Assembly: GCA_014218235.1 (NCBI GenBank) | Contig: CM024757.1 | Coordinates: forward strand, 152,657,371-152,721,370 | DNA: 64,000 nucleotides | Direction: 5' to 3' | Origin: Colocasia esculenta | Lineage: Eukaryota > Streptophyta > Magnoliopsida > Alismatales > Araceae | In this document: one piece after another, positions 46,801-56,098 of the stretch | How positions within the stretch are numbered: position 1 is the stretch's first letter | Layout of the letters: every line of letters starts with the position of its first letter | Position numbers and translations under genes: made by a program | Notes under the pieces: model-generated | What the model was told of the DNA's origin: nothing | Database searches by the model: none | Seen by the model: only the letters and a program-made list of their open reading frames with translations

Positions 46801-47790
46801 ATCCACGGTGTATACCCTGTCGCATGTGTCGTCGTCCTCATCTCCACCAAAACTCGACGACCCATCAATCGCCACGGGGAACTCCTCTTGCTGCTTCCCA
46901 TTGAGAGTTAGCACCCTGGCCAGGGGAGACCCAAGGGTATCGGTGGATAGGTGTCGGACATGCCTCGCTCGCCCTCGGGGAGAATGCCCCGTCACCACTC
47001 CCTTTTCCATTTCGCTCACCAAGCTGACCTGGCTCGGAGTCCGCTCCAGTTGATGGATCCTTCGCTCCAAGCTCCGCAAATGGTCCTTGCGACGCGGCGT
47101 CTCCGCGTTCTCGGCGGGATACTTGTCGAGGTCGGTGTCGTTCTCAACACCACCGCAATCCATGTTGTCGTAGCATCTCAACGAGGGGTAATCATATGCC
47201 GGATAGTCGTACATGGGGGTCCCCGGGCTCTCGCCGTCGACATCGCCATCGAAGGGCGCAAGAGAGTTGGGGTCAATGCCGTAGCTGAGAAGCCGATGGC
47301 GGTACGCCCGAATCTCGCAGGTGAGAGCCTGCAATGCCTGCTCGCGCTTGTACACGAGATCCTCGAGGATCAGCAACTCCTGCTGGTCGTGCGCCATCTT
47401 CTCCTCGGCGAACCGCTTGAACTGCCGGGCCTCCATCTGCACCTCTGCCTTCTCCCGCTGGAGCCTCAGGATCATCGCCATCGCCTCGCTCGCCGCCGAC
47501 GCCGACGCGGCCCGCTCCTCCTCCAGCTCCGTGCTCAGCTCCGCCACGGTCTGCTGATGTCCCGCCAGCGCCTCCCGCAGCGCCGCCGCCTCAACCTCCA
47601 CGTCCACCCGGGCCGCCCAATCCGGATACATCCCACATCCTCCCCCATCCTCCGCGCCCTCCCCCGCCTTGTCCACCCTCCGCTTCACGGACCGCGGCCA
47701 GGCGGCCGCGGCTGAGCAGCGCCGGCAGCTGCAGGAGCGGGGGGCCGGATCCGGAGCCGGAGGGGGGAGAGACTCGACATCGGTTTCCAT
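43887..47790 (-). CDS. GTD-binding (DUF593/zein-binding) domain protein, myosin-binding family
   Basis: Three exons: 46474-47790, 44067-44113 and 43887-43989. Donors are GTCAAG/GTATTT and TGCAA/GTAAGC; acceptors are TTTCTCTCAG/TGG and AATTTCAG/GTAT. The joined frame gives about 488 residues. The N-terminus holds a proline-rich part and CSCRRC (20-25). Residues about 64-172 form the GTD-binding coiled coil, with SEAMAMILRLQREKAEVQME and FKRFAEEKMAHDQQELLILE; a second coiled segment lies near 365-410. The last exons add WVASFVFWRKTTRRCK and the tail VGLLLLLEKTPQMRQW, which is typical of the family. Family members bind the globular tail of class XI myosins or sit on vesicles and endomembranes; that role is inferred from family. 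There is no strong N-terminal membrane anchor. Exon 1 is very GC-rich, a monocot trait. It appears intact. Confidence 0.9.
44114..46473 (-). other. Intron 1 of the GTD-binding gene
   Basis: 2,360 bp, AT-rich, GT-AG ends. No transposon ends, no coding frame and no RNA gene were recognised in it. Intron 2 (43990-44066, 77 bp) is also AT-richer than exon 1. Confidence 0.8.
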
Positions 47791-48494
47791 GGAGGGCTTG
47801 GACCGGCATCCAGGGGGGCGCCCGCGAGGCCTCTACTCGTCGGGCAGCGCCGAGCAGACGGGGACGGAGAGAAGAGGAGATGGCCCCCCCTCCCGCTCTC
47901 GCTGGGAGTGCCCCGATAGGAGAAGGGAATTGGTGAGGGTTGCCGGGCTAGGGATCCGGACGAAGGGGTGGAGGGAGAGATGGCGATTTGAAACCCTAGT
48001 GGAAAGGAGGAGGCAAGAAAGGGAGCGAAGAGATTGGATTTGGGAGGGAGACGTTTCCCTCTCCTCTCCCCTCCTCCATCCCCGCTCCCCCCCCCCCTTC
48101 CACCCCCCGGGTTTCTCTTGATCTGGGCGGTCTTTTGTCGTTTGTTTATTTATTTATTTATAAAATTTTTGATACTTTTTTATTTGTTAAAAAACGCTCT
48201 TTTTTTATTTATTGTTTTTTTTTTCCTCTCTCCGGTCGCCGACCGAGAACGCTTGTCGCTGGATGGAACGGTTGGCTGCCGCAGGCGAAGGCGCGCGAGA
48301 GGTGGAAAATGTTCTGGCGCGCGCGACGCGATACTTGAACAGCCGAACAGGCTTGTTTGCTTTATTTTTTTAGGATAATTACCACAATAACCTCAAATTT
48401 TGTGTAATTGTGAAAGCATCGATACTGCCAGACCAACTTAGACTGTGTTAAAAAATTTTCGATCTCTAACATAGTCAGATCGCTCCAACCTTAA
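47791..48494 (-). promoter_or_regulatory. 5' UTR and proximal promoter of the GTD-binding gene
   Basis: On the minus strand a TATAAATA box lies at 48155-48162, about 365 bp before the ATG, in an AT-rich dip between GC-rich blocks. The interval 48056-48110 is a strong purine (G/A) run on the transcribed-sense strand, within the likely 5' UTR. The copia element at 48495 lies about 330 bp beyond the TATA box. The TATA assignment rests on sequence and spacing only. Confidence 0.5.
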
Positions 48495-49242
48495 TGTTGG
48501 GCGCGGATGCCCATTGGGGCCCGCCTCCACCTCCACCATTTTGATCGGGTGGAGGGGAGAACGCCAACGTGCTGGGCACGTTGGCATCATCCAGGGGCGC
48601 CAGCGCGAGAAGCCTCCACCGCCTTGGGCGGGAGGAGGAGATGACGCCAGCGCAGTGGCGTCAGCTGGGTGACGCCAGCCAGCTCCACCGCCTGGGTGGG
48701 TGGAGGGGGCGCTGCCACGCCTTCGCTCCCTGCCCACGCGCAGGCGCCTCCACCGTCCGATCTGCCGTGCTCTCCAAGCAGCAGAGCTGCCTCCTCTCTC
48801 CCACGCACCGCCCCTCACCACCCCAGCTCGGCCTCCTCCCACTCACACCTCGCCACCCCCCCTGCCTATATATACCCCCCATGGGGGTGAAGAACAGGTG
48901 CGCACCAAGCAGCAGCGAGCTGCCGTGAGAGATTCCTCAAGTAATTCTTGAGAAATTCCATTTGCATGAATGTGTGCATGCAAGTGTGGTGCGAGGAGTG
49001 TTAGTGGAGTGTGTGCAGTGTGCTGAGTGTTCTGTGTGTGGAGGTGCTGTCTCAAGTGTGGGACATCGTGCGTTCTCTATCCGGTATCGGTTAACGGAGG
49101 TACGTCATCGTCGGACCTCAGATCTAAGGTGTGGATCGACATAGGCGACTCTTGTAGCCGTCTATCTACATCTGTGGGGATACTTTTGTTATTACGTTTC
49201 CGCTGCGAGGTATGTCCTCCTATCTGTATTATTTAACCGACA
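48495..49242 (+). repeat. 5' LTR of the young copia element
   Basis: Runs from TGTTGGGCGCGG to TTAACCGACA. The first 380 bp are very GC-rich with repeated gcctccacc and gacgccag strings; then a TATA box and a GT-rich transcribed part. The many short frames found here on both strands are by-products of base composition. Confidence 0.97.
48867..48874 (+). promoter_or_regulatory. TATA box in the 5' LTR
   Basis: TATATATA followed by ccccc, at the step from GC-rich U3 to the rest of the LTR. Transcription should begin about 30 bp downstream and head away from the GTD-binding gene. The same box is at 55718-55725 in the 3' LTR. Confidence 0.7.
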
Positions 49243-49243
49243 T

Positions 49244-49255
49244 TGGTATCAGAGC
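49244..49255 (+). promoter_or_regulatory. Primer binding site of the young copia element
   Basis: TGGTATCAGAGC, perfect match to the initiator-methionine tRNA site, one base after the LTR. Confidence 0.96.
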
Positions 49256-49305
49256 CAAATGGTTGGTTTATTATTTATTTATTTTTTCTCTTGCAAACTG
49301 TATAG

Positions 49306-49770
49306 ATGGCAGGTTCTCAAGCACAGTCCGACTCTGAGTTGCACGATCAACATTTCGAGGATTGGTTCTCGGATGTAGATCCGGAGTTGCTTGACATCAA
49401 CTCTAGTGCTCTGGCAGCAGATTACCGACAGGCGTTGGACCTGATCGACTCTGCGACCGGCGAGACGAGTGCACCGGTTTTAGATGCGCAGGCGGTGGCC
49501 AGCGGCACAGCTAACTCCGAGTTCCAGGTGGTCTCACCACTTCCTGGTATAGGTACATCAGATAGTCTGAGTATCCATGCACCTTCTCCTCAGACTGTGT
49601 CAAACCCATGGTCCCCACCTGTTGTTTCACAGACAGCTTGGGAACCATGGTCGACCGAGTGGACCTTACTTGTGCCAGTTGTGCCCCTCCCTGCACCACC
49701 TCTCACTATCACCCTTAGGACCAGAGAGGGAGATTTGGTGGTAGCAGAGGGTTATATACAGCTTTTGTAG
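49306..49770 (+). CDS. Unrecognised ORF between primer site and gag of the young copia element
   Basis: 154 codons from the first ATG after the primer site (MAGSQAQSDSELHDQ) to TAG at 49770. The N-terminal half is acidic (HFEDWFSDVDPELLD) and the C-terminal half is rich in P, S, T and V with no charged tracts. I do not recognise the protein, and copia elements normally begin directly with gag. It is intact in a very young element. Because it precedes gag by almost 1 kb on the genomic RNA, it would be translated first unless removed by splicing. It may be a real accessory protein, a captured fragment, or a chance frame; length and position favour a real one. Confidence 0.55.
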   Translation: MAGSQAQSDSELHDQHFEDWFSDVDPELLDINSSALAADYRQALDLIDSATGETSAPVLDAQAVASGTANSEFQVVSPLPGIGTSDSLSIHAPSPQTVSNPWSPPVVSQTAWEPWSTEWTLLVPVVPLPAPPLTITLRTREGDLVVAEGYIQLL

Positions 49771-50272
49771 AGAGATAGAAATGCTTAGTTTACGGTCATG
49801 TACTGCGCTAGTCCTAGAAGCGCAATTTTGGTTTTCCCTTTTGGCGCGTGAATATGTTCACGCATGCATCGGAAATGTACATGTAACCTTTATACGATGA
49901 TATGTTGATATATGTGAATATGTTTTATATAATCAAATGTGTTTAAAGTTAGTATGTTTTGTACATATTTTCTTTAATGTTATGTAAATTAGTTTTGCAT
50001 AATAAAAATGTTTAAAGATAATGTGTTTTGTACATATTTTCTTTAAATATATGTAAATTAGTTTTACATATAAAATATTTGCTCGAAGTTATTTTAATTA
50101 TATTGACTTATCTTATATAAGTGGGAGATGATTGTAATTGCCTAGCTTTACTTTCGATTTTACTATATAAGAAATGATCAATGTAATTAGCTTGAATTTC
50201 TAGAAGCAAATAAGTATAATGTGTAAATTGATGTCAAACTCTATTTCCTGTTTTGATATGTAGTGGCAAACC
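49771..50272 (+). other. AT-rich leader between the extra ORF and gag
   Basis: Very AT-rich with no coding frame. It contains a 60-bp unit present twice at a 69-bp spacing (49941-50000 and 50010-50069), beginning gtttaaag and ending aaattagttttgcat or ttacat. The end reads tttcctgttttgatatgtag then TGGCAAACCATGG, a credible splice acceptor (AG at 50262-50263) ten bases before the gag ATG. Confidence 0.7.
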
Positions 50273-51031
50273 ATGGCTGCCAAAAACGTGATTGCTGATC
50301 TTAACAAGGGTGAAAAGTTGAATGGCACAAATTATGATATATGGCATCGTAAAATGCAATATTTACTGGATGATCAAGATGCGATTGATCATCTTACGGT
50401 GTCCCTATCACCGCCTATTGAGGGCAGTAGCAAAACAGACCAAGATGCTTATATAGCATGGTTTAAGAAAGATCGTAGTGCGCGCTTTACCTTGTTAAGC
50501 GCTATGGCCGACGATCTTATTGGCGAGTTTGAGAACTGCGCCACTGCTAAGGAAATGTGGGATCAATTGAAGTTCATTTTTGGTGGGACCTCAGTCACCC
50601 GATTAAGGGCTCTCGTTTTGAAATTTGAGACCTACCGGATGGACTCGCGCCACACGGTAGGTGAACACCTTAGGGTGATATCATCTATGATCCGTGATTT
50701 GAAGGCTGCAGGTCATGACCTCACCGATGAACAGCAGGTGCAGTCGGTGATCAGATCCTTGCCAGATGCCTGGACCCATTTGAAGCAAATTCTAACGCAT
50801 AATGAGAATATCAAAAATTTTAATGATATATCTCGGCATGTGGAGTTAGAAGCAGAGCGCGAGATTGTGCATCGCGCTGTTACTAATGTCGCTCAGAATA
50901 GCAGACGCTTCAAGAAAAAGGGGTCGCAAAAGAAGGACAAAGGATCAAACGTGCACCAGATTCCATCAAGGATAAATCTTTCAAGCGCCAACGTGGGAAA
51001 CGTGGCGGCAAGAAAGACAAAAGCCGTCTGA
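50273..51031 (+). CDS. Copia gag (young element)
   Basis: 252 codons from an ATG in good context (ACCATGG). The gag domain spans most of it: KLNGTNYDIWHRKMQYLLDD, ATAKEMWDQLKFIFGGTSV, LVLKFETYRMDSRHTVGEHL and VIRSLPDAWTHLKQILTHN. The frame ends at TGA 51029-51031 just before the zinc knuckle CFNCKKRGHFAHEC, which is readable only in the -1 frame from about 51034. In other copia elements the knuckle belongs to gag in one continuous frame. Hence this is either a frameshift mutation or a recoding site; see findings. Confidence 0.9.
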   Translation: MAAKNVIADLNKGEKLNGTNYDIWHRKMQYLLDDQDAIDHLTVSLSPPIEGSSKTDQDAYIAWFKKDRSARFTLLSAMADDLIGEFENCATAKEMWDQLKFIFGGTSVTRLRALVLKFETYRMDSRHTVGEHLRVISSMIRDLKAAGHDLTDEQQVQSVIRSLPDAWTHLKQILTHNENIKNFNDISRHVELEAEREIVHRAVTNVAQNSRRFKKKGSQKKDKGSNVHQIPSRINLSSANVGNVAARKTKAV

Positions 51032-54000
51032 AGTGTTTTAACTGCAAAAAGCGAGGCCATTTCGCTCATGAGTGTCCTGAGCCGAAAAAGGTAACTCACT
51101 TCCCTTGCTCTCCATGTACGTTTGTCTGTACACATGTTTTGACTGCTCATCCTAATCCTGTGTGGATCGTGGATTCAGGAGCAACAAAACATATAACGAT
51201 GGATAGAGCGGGTTTCAAGGATTATCATCGGATCCCAGAAGGCATGCAAAGAGTCTTCATGGGCAATGGTGCCAGTGAAGAAGTCCGTGGAGTCGGTTCA
51301 TACCAACTCCATTTTGCAAACGGACATACGTTACTCTTAAGTGATGTACTATATGCGCCTAGAATCCAATATAATCTTTTGTCAGTTTCAACTTTGTCAG
51401 AAATGGGTTTTTGTTTATCTTTTTCTCACAGCCTTGTAACCATTGTCTTGGATAACGTCTTTTATGGACATGCAATGCTACGTGATGGTTTTTATATCTT
51501 AGATTTGTATGACAATTTTTCTAATTCTTCTTCTATGGTAATGCCTGCGTTAGCTCAGAAAGATTTAGATTCTGTGACATGGCATGCTCGTTTAGGCCAT
51601 ATTGGACAAGAAAGAATGACTAGATTAGCTAGAGAAGGACTTTTAGGGTCACTCGTTAAGGTCAACTTGCCCACATGTGAGCCCTGCTTGGCAGGAAAAG
51701 CATGCCGTAAGCCTTTTGGAAAAGCTGTGAGAACCTCCGAACCATTGGCATTGATCCATTCTGACGTCTGTGGACCCATGAGTGTTAGATCTCGGCACGG
51801 TTATTACTATTTTCTCACATTTATTGATGATTTTTCGCGGTACGGTTATGTATATTTGATTGCTCATCGCTATGAAGTGCTGGATTGTTTCAAGCATTTT
51901 TTAGCAAGAGTTGAAAATCAAATGGAGAAAAGTATCAAAGCTCTTCGGACAGACCGTGGACGCGAATATCTGTCGGATCAGTTCCGAGCATTATGTGAAG
52001 AAAAAGGTATACGTCGGCAACTTACTATTCCATATACGCCGCAACAAAATGGTGTTGCAGAACGGAGGAATAGAACAATGCTAGACATGGTTAGGTCAAT
52101 GATGGCGCAGGCAAATTTGCCAATCTCTTTTTGGGGAGATGCTCTGTTAACTGCTGCCTACATTCTTAACCGAGTGCCATCTAAATCAGTTTCCTCTACC
52201 CCATATGAATTGTGGCATGGCCACAAACCGGACTTAAATTGTTTACGTCCATGGGGATCAGCTGGATATGTTCATAACATGACAAGTAAGTTTGGGAAAC
52301 TTGGCCCTAGAGCTCAAAAGTCTATCTTTCTCAGATATCCTGAGAGCTCAATAGGTTATGTCATGTATGGACATCATCCAGATGGAGGAATGATAGAGCG
52401 TGAGGTCCGAGACGTTGTCTTCTTAGAGAATGAATTTCCTAGTCTTGGCAAAAATGAAAAGAATCTTGATCTTTTTGAAATAGATGAACAATTGAACATC
52501 CTACCATCTTCCGGCGAAGGGAGGGAATGTGTTCCCATACCAATGTCTGCCGAAAATAGAGATGGTCAGTCTAGTGGGAGTGCGTCCAGTGGGAGTGCAC
52601 CAATTGAAAATCAAGATTCTTTACGTCGCAGCAAGCGTGGGAATGTTCCTCGTCGATTTTTTGAAATCGATAGTGAGGTACTTCTTTGTGAACCCACAGA
52701 TGATGAAGAGCCTAGATCTGTTCAGGAAGTTCTTGCATCATCATCTAGGAAAGAATGGGAAATTGCCATGCAAGAGGAGATTTTATCAATGTCACAGAAT
52801 GAAGTCTGGGAGTTAGTGTATCTTCCACCGGAGCGTAAGGCGATTGGAAACAAGTGGGTTTTCAAGCTTAAACGCAAGGCTGATGGGACTATTGACAAGT
52901 ATAAAGCAAGACTTGTGGCGAAAGGCTATACCCAAAAAGAGGGTATAGATTATGATGAGATTTTTTCACCAGTGGTGAGATTCTCATCTGTTCGCCTTAT
53001 TCTAGCTATTGTTGCGCATCTTGATTTGGAATTGTTCCAAATGGATGTAAAGACTGCTTTTCTCAATGGAGAACTAGACGAAGAAATATACATGGCTCAA
53101 CCAGAAGGTTTTGAGACTAAAGGAGAGGAGCAAAAAGTTTGCCGCCTCAAGCGTTCAATCTATGGATTGAAACAATCGTCTAGACAGTGGTATATGAAAT
53201 TCCATAAGGCTATTATCTCATATGATTTTGAGATGATTGAAGAGGACCACTGTGTGTATGTTAAGCGAGTGGGAGATAGTCTCCTCATTTTATCATTATA
53301 TGTTGATGATATTTTAATGGCTGGAAATAATATGGAGTTGATCAATGCCACTAAGAGGTGGTTATCTTCCGTTTTTGAGATGAAAGATATGGGTGAAGCG
53401 AGCTATGTGCTCGGAGTGAAACTTGTGCGGAATCGCTCGGAAAGGTCACTGAGTTTGTCTCAGGAGACATACATTAATAAGATCCTGAAGCGTTTCCGAA
53501 TGCACAATTCTAAACCCATTGATACTCCACTTGATAAAGGATGTGTTCTAAGTACTTGTCAATGCCCCAAGAGTAAAGAAGAAATAGAAAGTATGTCTAG
53601 TGTGCCATATGCCGCTGCGATTGGAAGTCTAATGTATGCTATGTTGTGTACACGGCCAGACATTAGCTTCGCAGTGGGTTTGGTAAGTCGTTACCAGAGT
53701 AACCCTGGTCCCGCGCATTGGAAAGCTGTTAAAAGGATTTTACGGTATTTGCGAGGGACGACAGATTATGCATTACGTTACAAGGGTGGCGACCTAAAAA
53801 TCATCGGCTATAGTGATGCGGATTGGGCTGGTGACCGAGATGAGCGAAAGTCCACTTCAGGCTTTGTGTTCCTGTTGGCTGGTGGAGCTATCTCGTGGAG
53901 TAGCAAGAAGCAGTCTTGCATTGCCTTATCCACAATGGAGGCCGAATATGTTGCTTGTTCTGCCGCTAGCCAAGAGGCAATTTGGTTGCAATGTTTGTTG

Positions 54001-54273
54001 CAGCGTTTGGCGATTACACCTCATCAGCATAAGGGTGTACTGTTATATGTTGACAGTACCTCGGCATTGGCCTTCGCCAAAGATCCCAAATTTCATGGCA
54101 GAACGAAGCATATTGATATTCGTTATCACTACATTAGGGAATTGGTGGCAAAAGGGTTAGTGGAGCTTCGTCAGATTAGTTCTGTCAGAATGATAGCAGA
54201 TCCACTAACGAAACCTTTACCCAGAGAGAGTTTTGTGACCCATTGTGGATCTATGGGCCTTTGTAAATTATAA
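50902..54273 (+). CDS. Copia pol: zinc knuckle, protease, integrase, reverse transcriptase, RNase H (young element)
   Basis: The -1 frame is open from 50902 to the stop at 54273, overlapping gag by 130 bp; its first ATG after the knuckle is at 51139. In order: knuckle CFNCKKRGHFAHEC, protease WIVDSGATKHITMD, GAG-pre-integrase WHARLGHIGQERM and CEPC, integrase core (HSDVCGPMSVRSRHGYYYF, then RTDRGREYL and QQNGVAERRNRT), reverse transcriptase (KARLVAKGYTQKEGIDYDE, MDVKTAFLNGELDEEIYMAQ, LSLYVDDILMAGN) and RNase H (GYSDADWAGDRDERKSTSG, ALSTMEAEYVACSAASQEA). No stop interrupts it. All catalytic motifs I can check are present, so the enzymes may still be active. Confidence 0.94.
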   Translation, partial: QTLQEKGVAKEGQRIKRAPDSIKDKSFKRQRGKRGGKKDKSRLKCFNCKKRGHFAHECPEPKKVTHFPCSPCTFVCTHVLTAHPNPVWIVDSGATKHITMDRAGFKDYHRIPEGMQRVFMGNGASEEVRGVGSYQLHFANGHTLLLSDVLYAPRIQYNLLSVSTLSEMGFCLSFSHSLVTIVLDNVFYGHAMLRDGFYILDLYDNFSNSSSMVMPALAQKDLDSVTWHARLGHIGQERMTRLAREGLLGSLVKVNLPTCEPCLAGKACRKPFGKAVRTSEPLALIHSDVCGPMSVRSRHGYYYFLTFIDDFSRYGYVYLIAHRYEVLDCFKHFLARVENQMEKSIKALRTDRGREYLSDQFRALCEEKGIRRQLTIPYTPQQNGVAERRNRTMLDMVRSMMAQANLPISFWGDALLTAAYILNRVPSKSVSSTPYELWHGHKPDLNCLRPWGSAGYVHNMTSKFGKLGPRAQKSIFLRYPESSIGYVMYGHHPDGGMIEREVRDVVFLENEFPSLGKNEKNLDLFEIDEQLNILPSSGEGRECVPIPMSAENRDGQSSGSASSGSAPIENQDSLRRSKRGNVPRRFFEIDSEVLLCEPTDDEEPRSVQEVLASSSRKEWEIAMQEEILSMSQNEVWELVYLPPERKAIGNKWVFKLKRKADGTIDKYKARLVAKGYTQKEGIDYDEIFSPVVRFSSVRLILAIVAHLDLELFQMDVKTAFLNGELDEEIYMAQPEGFETKGEEQKVCRLKRSIYGLKQSSRQWYMKFHKAIISYDFEMIEEDHCVYVKRVGDSLLILSLYVDDILMAGNNMELINATKRWLSSVFEMKDMGEASYVLGVKLVRNRSERSLSLSQETYINKILKRFRMHNSKPIDTPLDKGCVLSTCQCPKSKEEIESMSSVPYAAAIGSLMYAMLCTRPDISFAVGLVSRYQSNPGPAHWKAVKRILRYLRGTTDYALRYKGGDLKIIGYSDADWAGDRDERKSTSGFVFLLAGGAISWSSKKQSCIALSTMEAEYVACSAASQEAIWLQCLLQRLAITPHQHKGVLLYVDSTSALAFAKDPKFHGRTKHIDIRYHYIRELVAKGLVELRQISSVRMIADPLTKPLPRESFVTHCGSMGLCKL

Positions 54274-55345
54274 TTTACAATGTTTTGACATCATTAAAGT
54301 TTTGTTCATCATAAAATGTTTATATGAACAATTAATTGCTTTATACATTATTAGAGTGTCACCAGGCTCAGGATCAACCTTCTCACACGGGTGATCCGCT
54401 TTTGGCGCTTATTGATAGCGACCAAAGATGAGGCATTTGATGTTGTGGTTTTCTAGATGACTAGAGGTCGAACACAATATCCCGAGTTTTTTAGTATGCC
54501 GCCTTGGCAGAGGCCGAGATGAAATCTGAATTAGTTCAGATTGACAATGTGGATTATTGATATAATCTTCTGTAGCCTGTTATATCCGGATATATGAGTC
54601 GCAAAAGGACACTAAATGAGAGCGACTGGTTTGCGAGACTCTGGTCAGTTGTATTTGTTACAATTGGACTTGTATCCGTGCGGTGTTATTGGACACGCCC
54701 ATATGAATGGAGGAACATCGCAGCATGTGAATCATACCACATGTGTAATATTCAACCGCATATGAGGATGATGAATGGTTCTCTCTTCATCATTGTGTGA
54801 AGCTCAAGAATCACGTTTGTCAGTGATTCCTGATGTACCCCTAGTGACCTGCAGCGCTATGCCATGACAAGGAAGCTTAATGTCGCTACTTTAGCATGTT
54901 ACTTAGGGCGATGGTTGATACCGTCCAGCGGGACATGTCTAGGAAAGCGGTTAAGACAAATTGAATTGGCATGAGCAGCATAGGGAAGGTATCTTGTTAT
55001 TTCACCATGCTTAATTACTCATATCCTGGCCGGGAGGCTAAGTTACCTATGTGGTAATAGAGTCATGAGTGTTATGATTTTGGATTCGATACTGCCTTAT
55101 GAGAGACACGGAGTATCAGAATCAGGTGAATATTAAGAGCCTGAGGTACATATAGAGATTAAGTATTCCATTAGTTTGATGACGACTTAATGGAACGCTT
55201 GTTGGTGACTCGGCAAATCTCACAGAGGTTGCACACCTTATTTTCGGTATGACCGTTGAAGTCGAATGCCATAGAGAACATTGGGTGCGCCGCCAACCTT
55301 TTTGTGGGTAAGTGGGCAATGAACCCGAATGGGCAAGTGGGAGTT
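54274..55345 (+). other. Post-pol non-coding region and polypurine tract of the young copia element
   Basis: About 1.07 kb with no supported frame between the pol stop and the 3' LTR. Its end, 55331-55345 (gggcaagtgggagtt), is the best polypurine tract, although interrupted by two pyrimidines. Confidence 0.75.
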
Positions 55346-56093
55346 TGTTGGGCGCGGATGCCCATTGGGGCCCGCCTCCACCTCCACCATTTTGATCGGG
55401 TGGAGGGGAGAACGCCAACGTGCTGGGCACGTTGGCATCATCCAGGGGCGCCAGCGCGAGAAGCCTCCACCGCCTTGGGCGGGAGGAGGAGATGACGCCA
55501 GCGCAGTGGCGTCAGCTGGGTGACGCCAGCCAGCTCCACCGCCTGGGTGGGTGGAGGGGGCGCTGCCACGCCTTCGCTCCCTGCCCACGCGCAGGCGCCT
55601 CCACCGTCCGATCTGCCGTGCTCTCCAAGCAGCAGAGCTGCCTCCTCTCTCCCACGCACCGCCCCTCACCACCCCAGCTCGGCCTCCTCCCACTCACACC
55701 TCGCCACCCCCCCTGCCTATATATACCCCCCATGGGGGTGAAGAACAGGTGCGCACCAAGCAGCAGCGAGCTGCCGTGAGAGATTCCTCAAGTAATTCTT
55801 GAGAAATTCCATTTGCATGAATGTGTGCATGCAAGTGTGGTGCGAGGAGTGTTAGTGGAGTGTGTGCAGTGTGCTGAGTGTTCTGTGTGTGGAGGTGCTG
55901 TCTCAAGTGTGGGACATCGTGCGTTCTCTATCCGGTATCGGTTAACGGAGGTACGTCATCGTCGGACCTCGGATCTAAGGTGTGGATCGACATAGGCGAC
56001 TCTTGTAGCCGTCTATCTACATCTGTGGGGATACTTTTGTTATTACGTTTCCGCTGCGAGGTATGTCCTCCTATCTGTATTATTTAACCGACA
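55346..56093 (+). repeat. 3' LTR of the young copia element
   Basis: 748 bp, same ends and length as the 5' LTR, with one base difference found at 55971 (G for A). Followed by CTTAA. Confidence 0.97.
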
Positions 56094-56098
56094 CTTAA

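Larger units (their letters stand above)
48495..56093 (+). mobile_element. Young complete Ty1/copia retrotransposon
   Basis: 7,599 bp with 748-bp LTRs that differ at one base that I can find (A at 49120, G at 55971), flanked by the duplication CTTAA (48490-48494 and 56094-56098). It has a perfect primer site, an extra ORF before gag, gag, and a single long pol frame with protease, integrase, reverse transcriptase and RNase H, then about 1 kb of non-coding DNA and a polypurine tract. One difference in 748 bp means a very recent insertion. The copia lineage is not assigned. Confidence 0.96.

Noticed and set aside
46951..47715. Long plus-strand frame (254 codons) opposite exon 1 of the GTD-binding gene
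   Set aside because: It is the antisense of a very GC-rich exon, has no recognised domain, and the minus-strand frame has clear family motifs and splice sites.
48438..48951. Several overlapping frames on both strands in the young copia LTR, repeated at 55238-55802
   Set aside because: They are in both LTRs because the LTRs are nearly identical. They are rich in P, R, G and S from base composition and overlap each other on both strands.
50902..50930. Slippery site at GAAAAAG near the start of the pol frame
   Set aside because: In the gag frame it reads G AAA AAG, where the base before the AAA is G, so it does not fit X XXY YYZ; the later GGGAAAC does.
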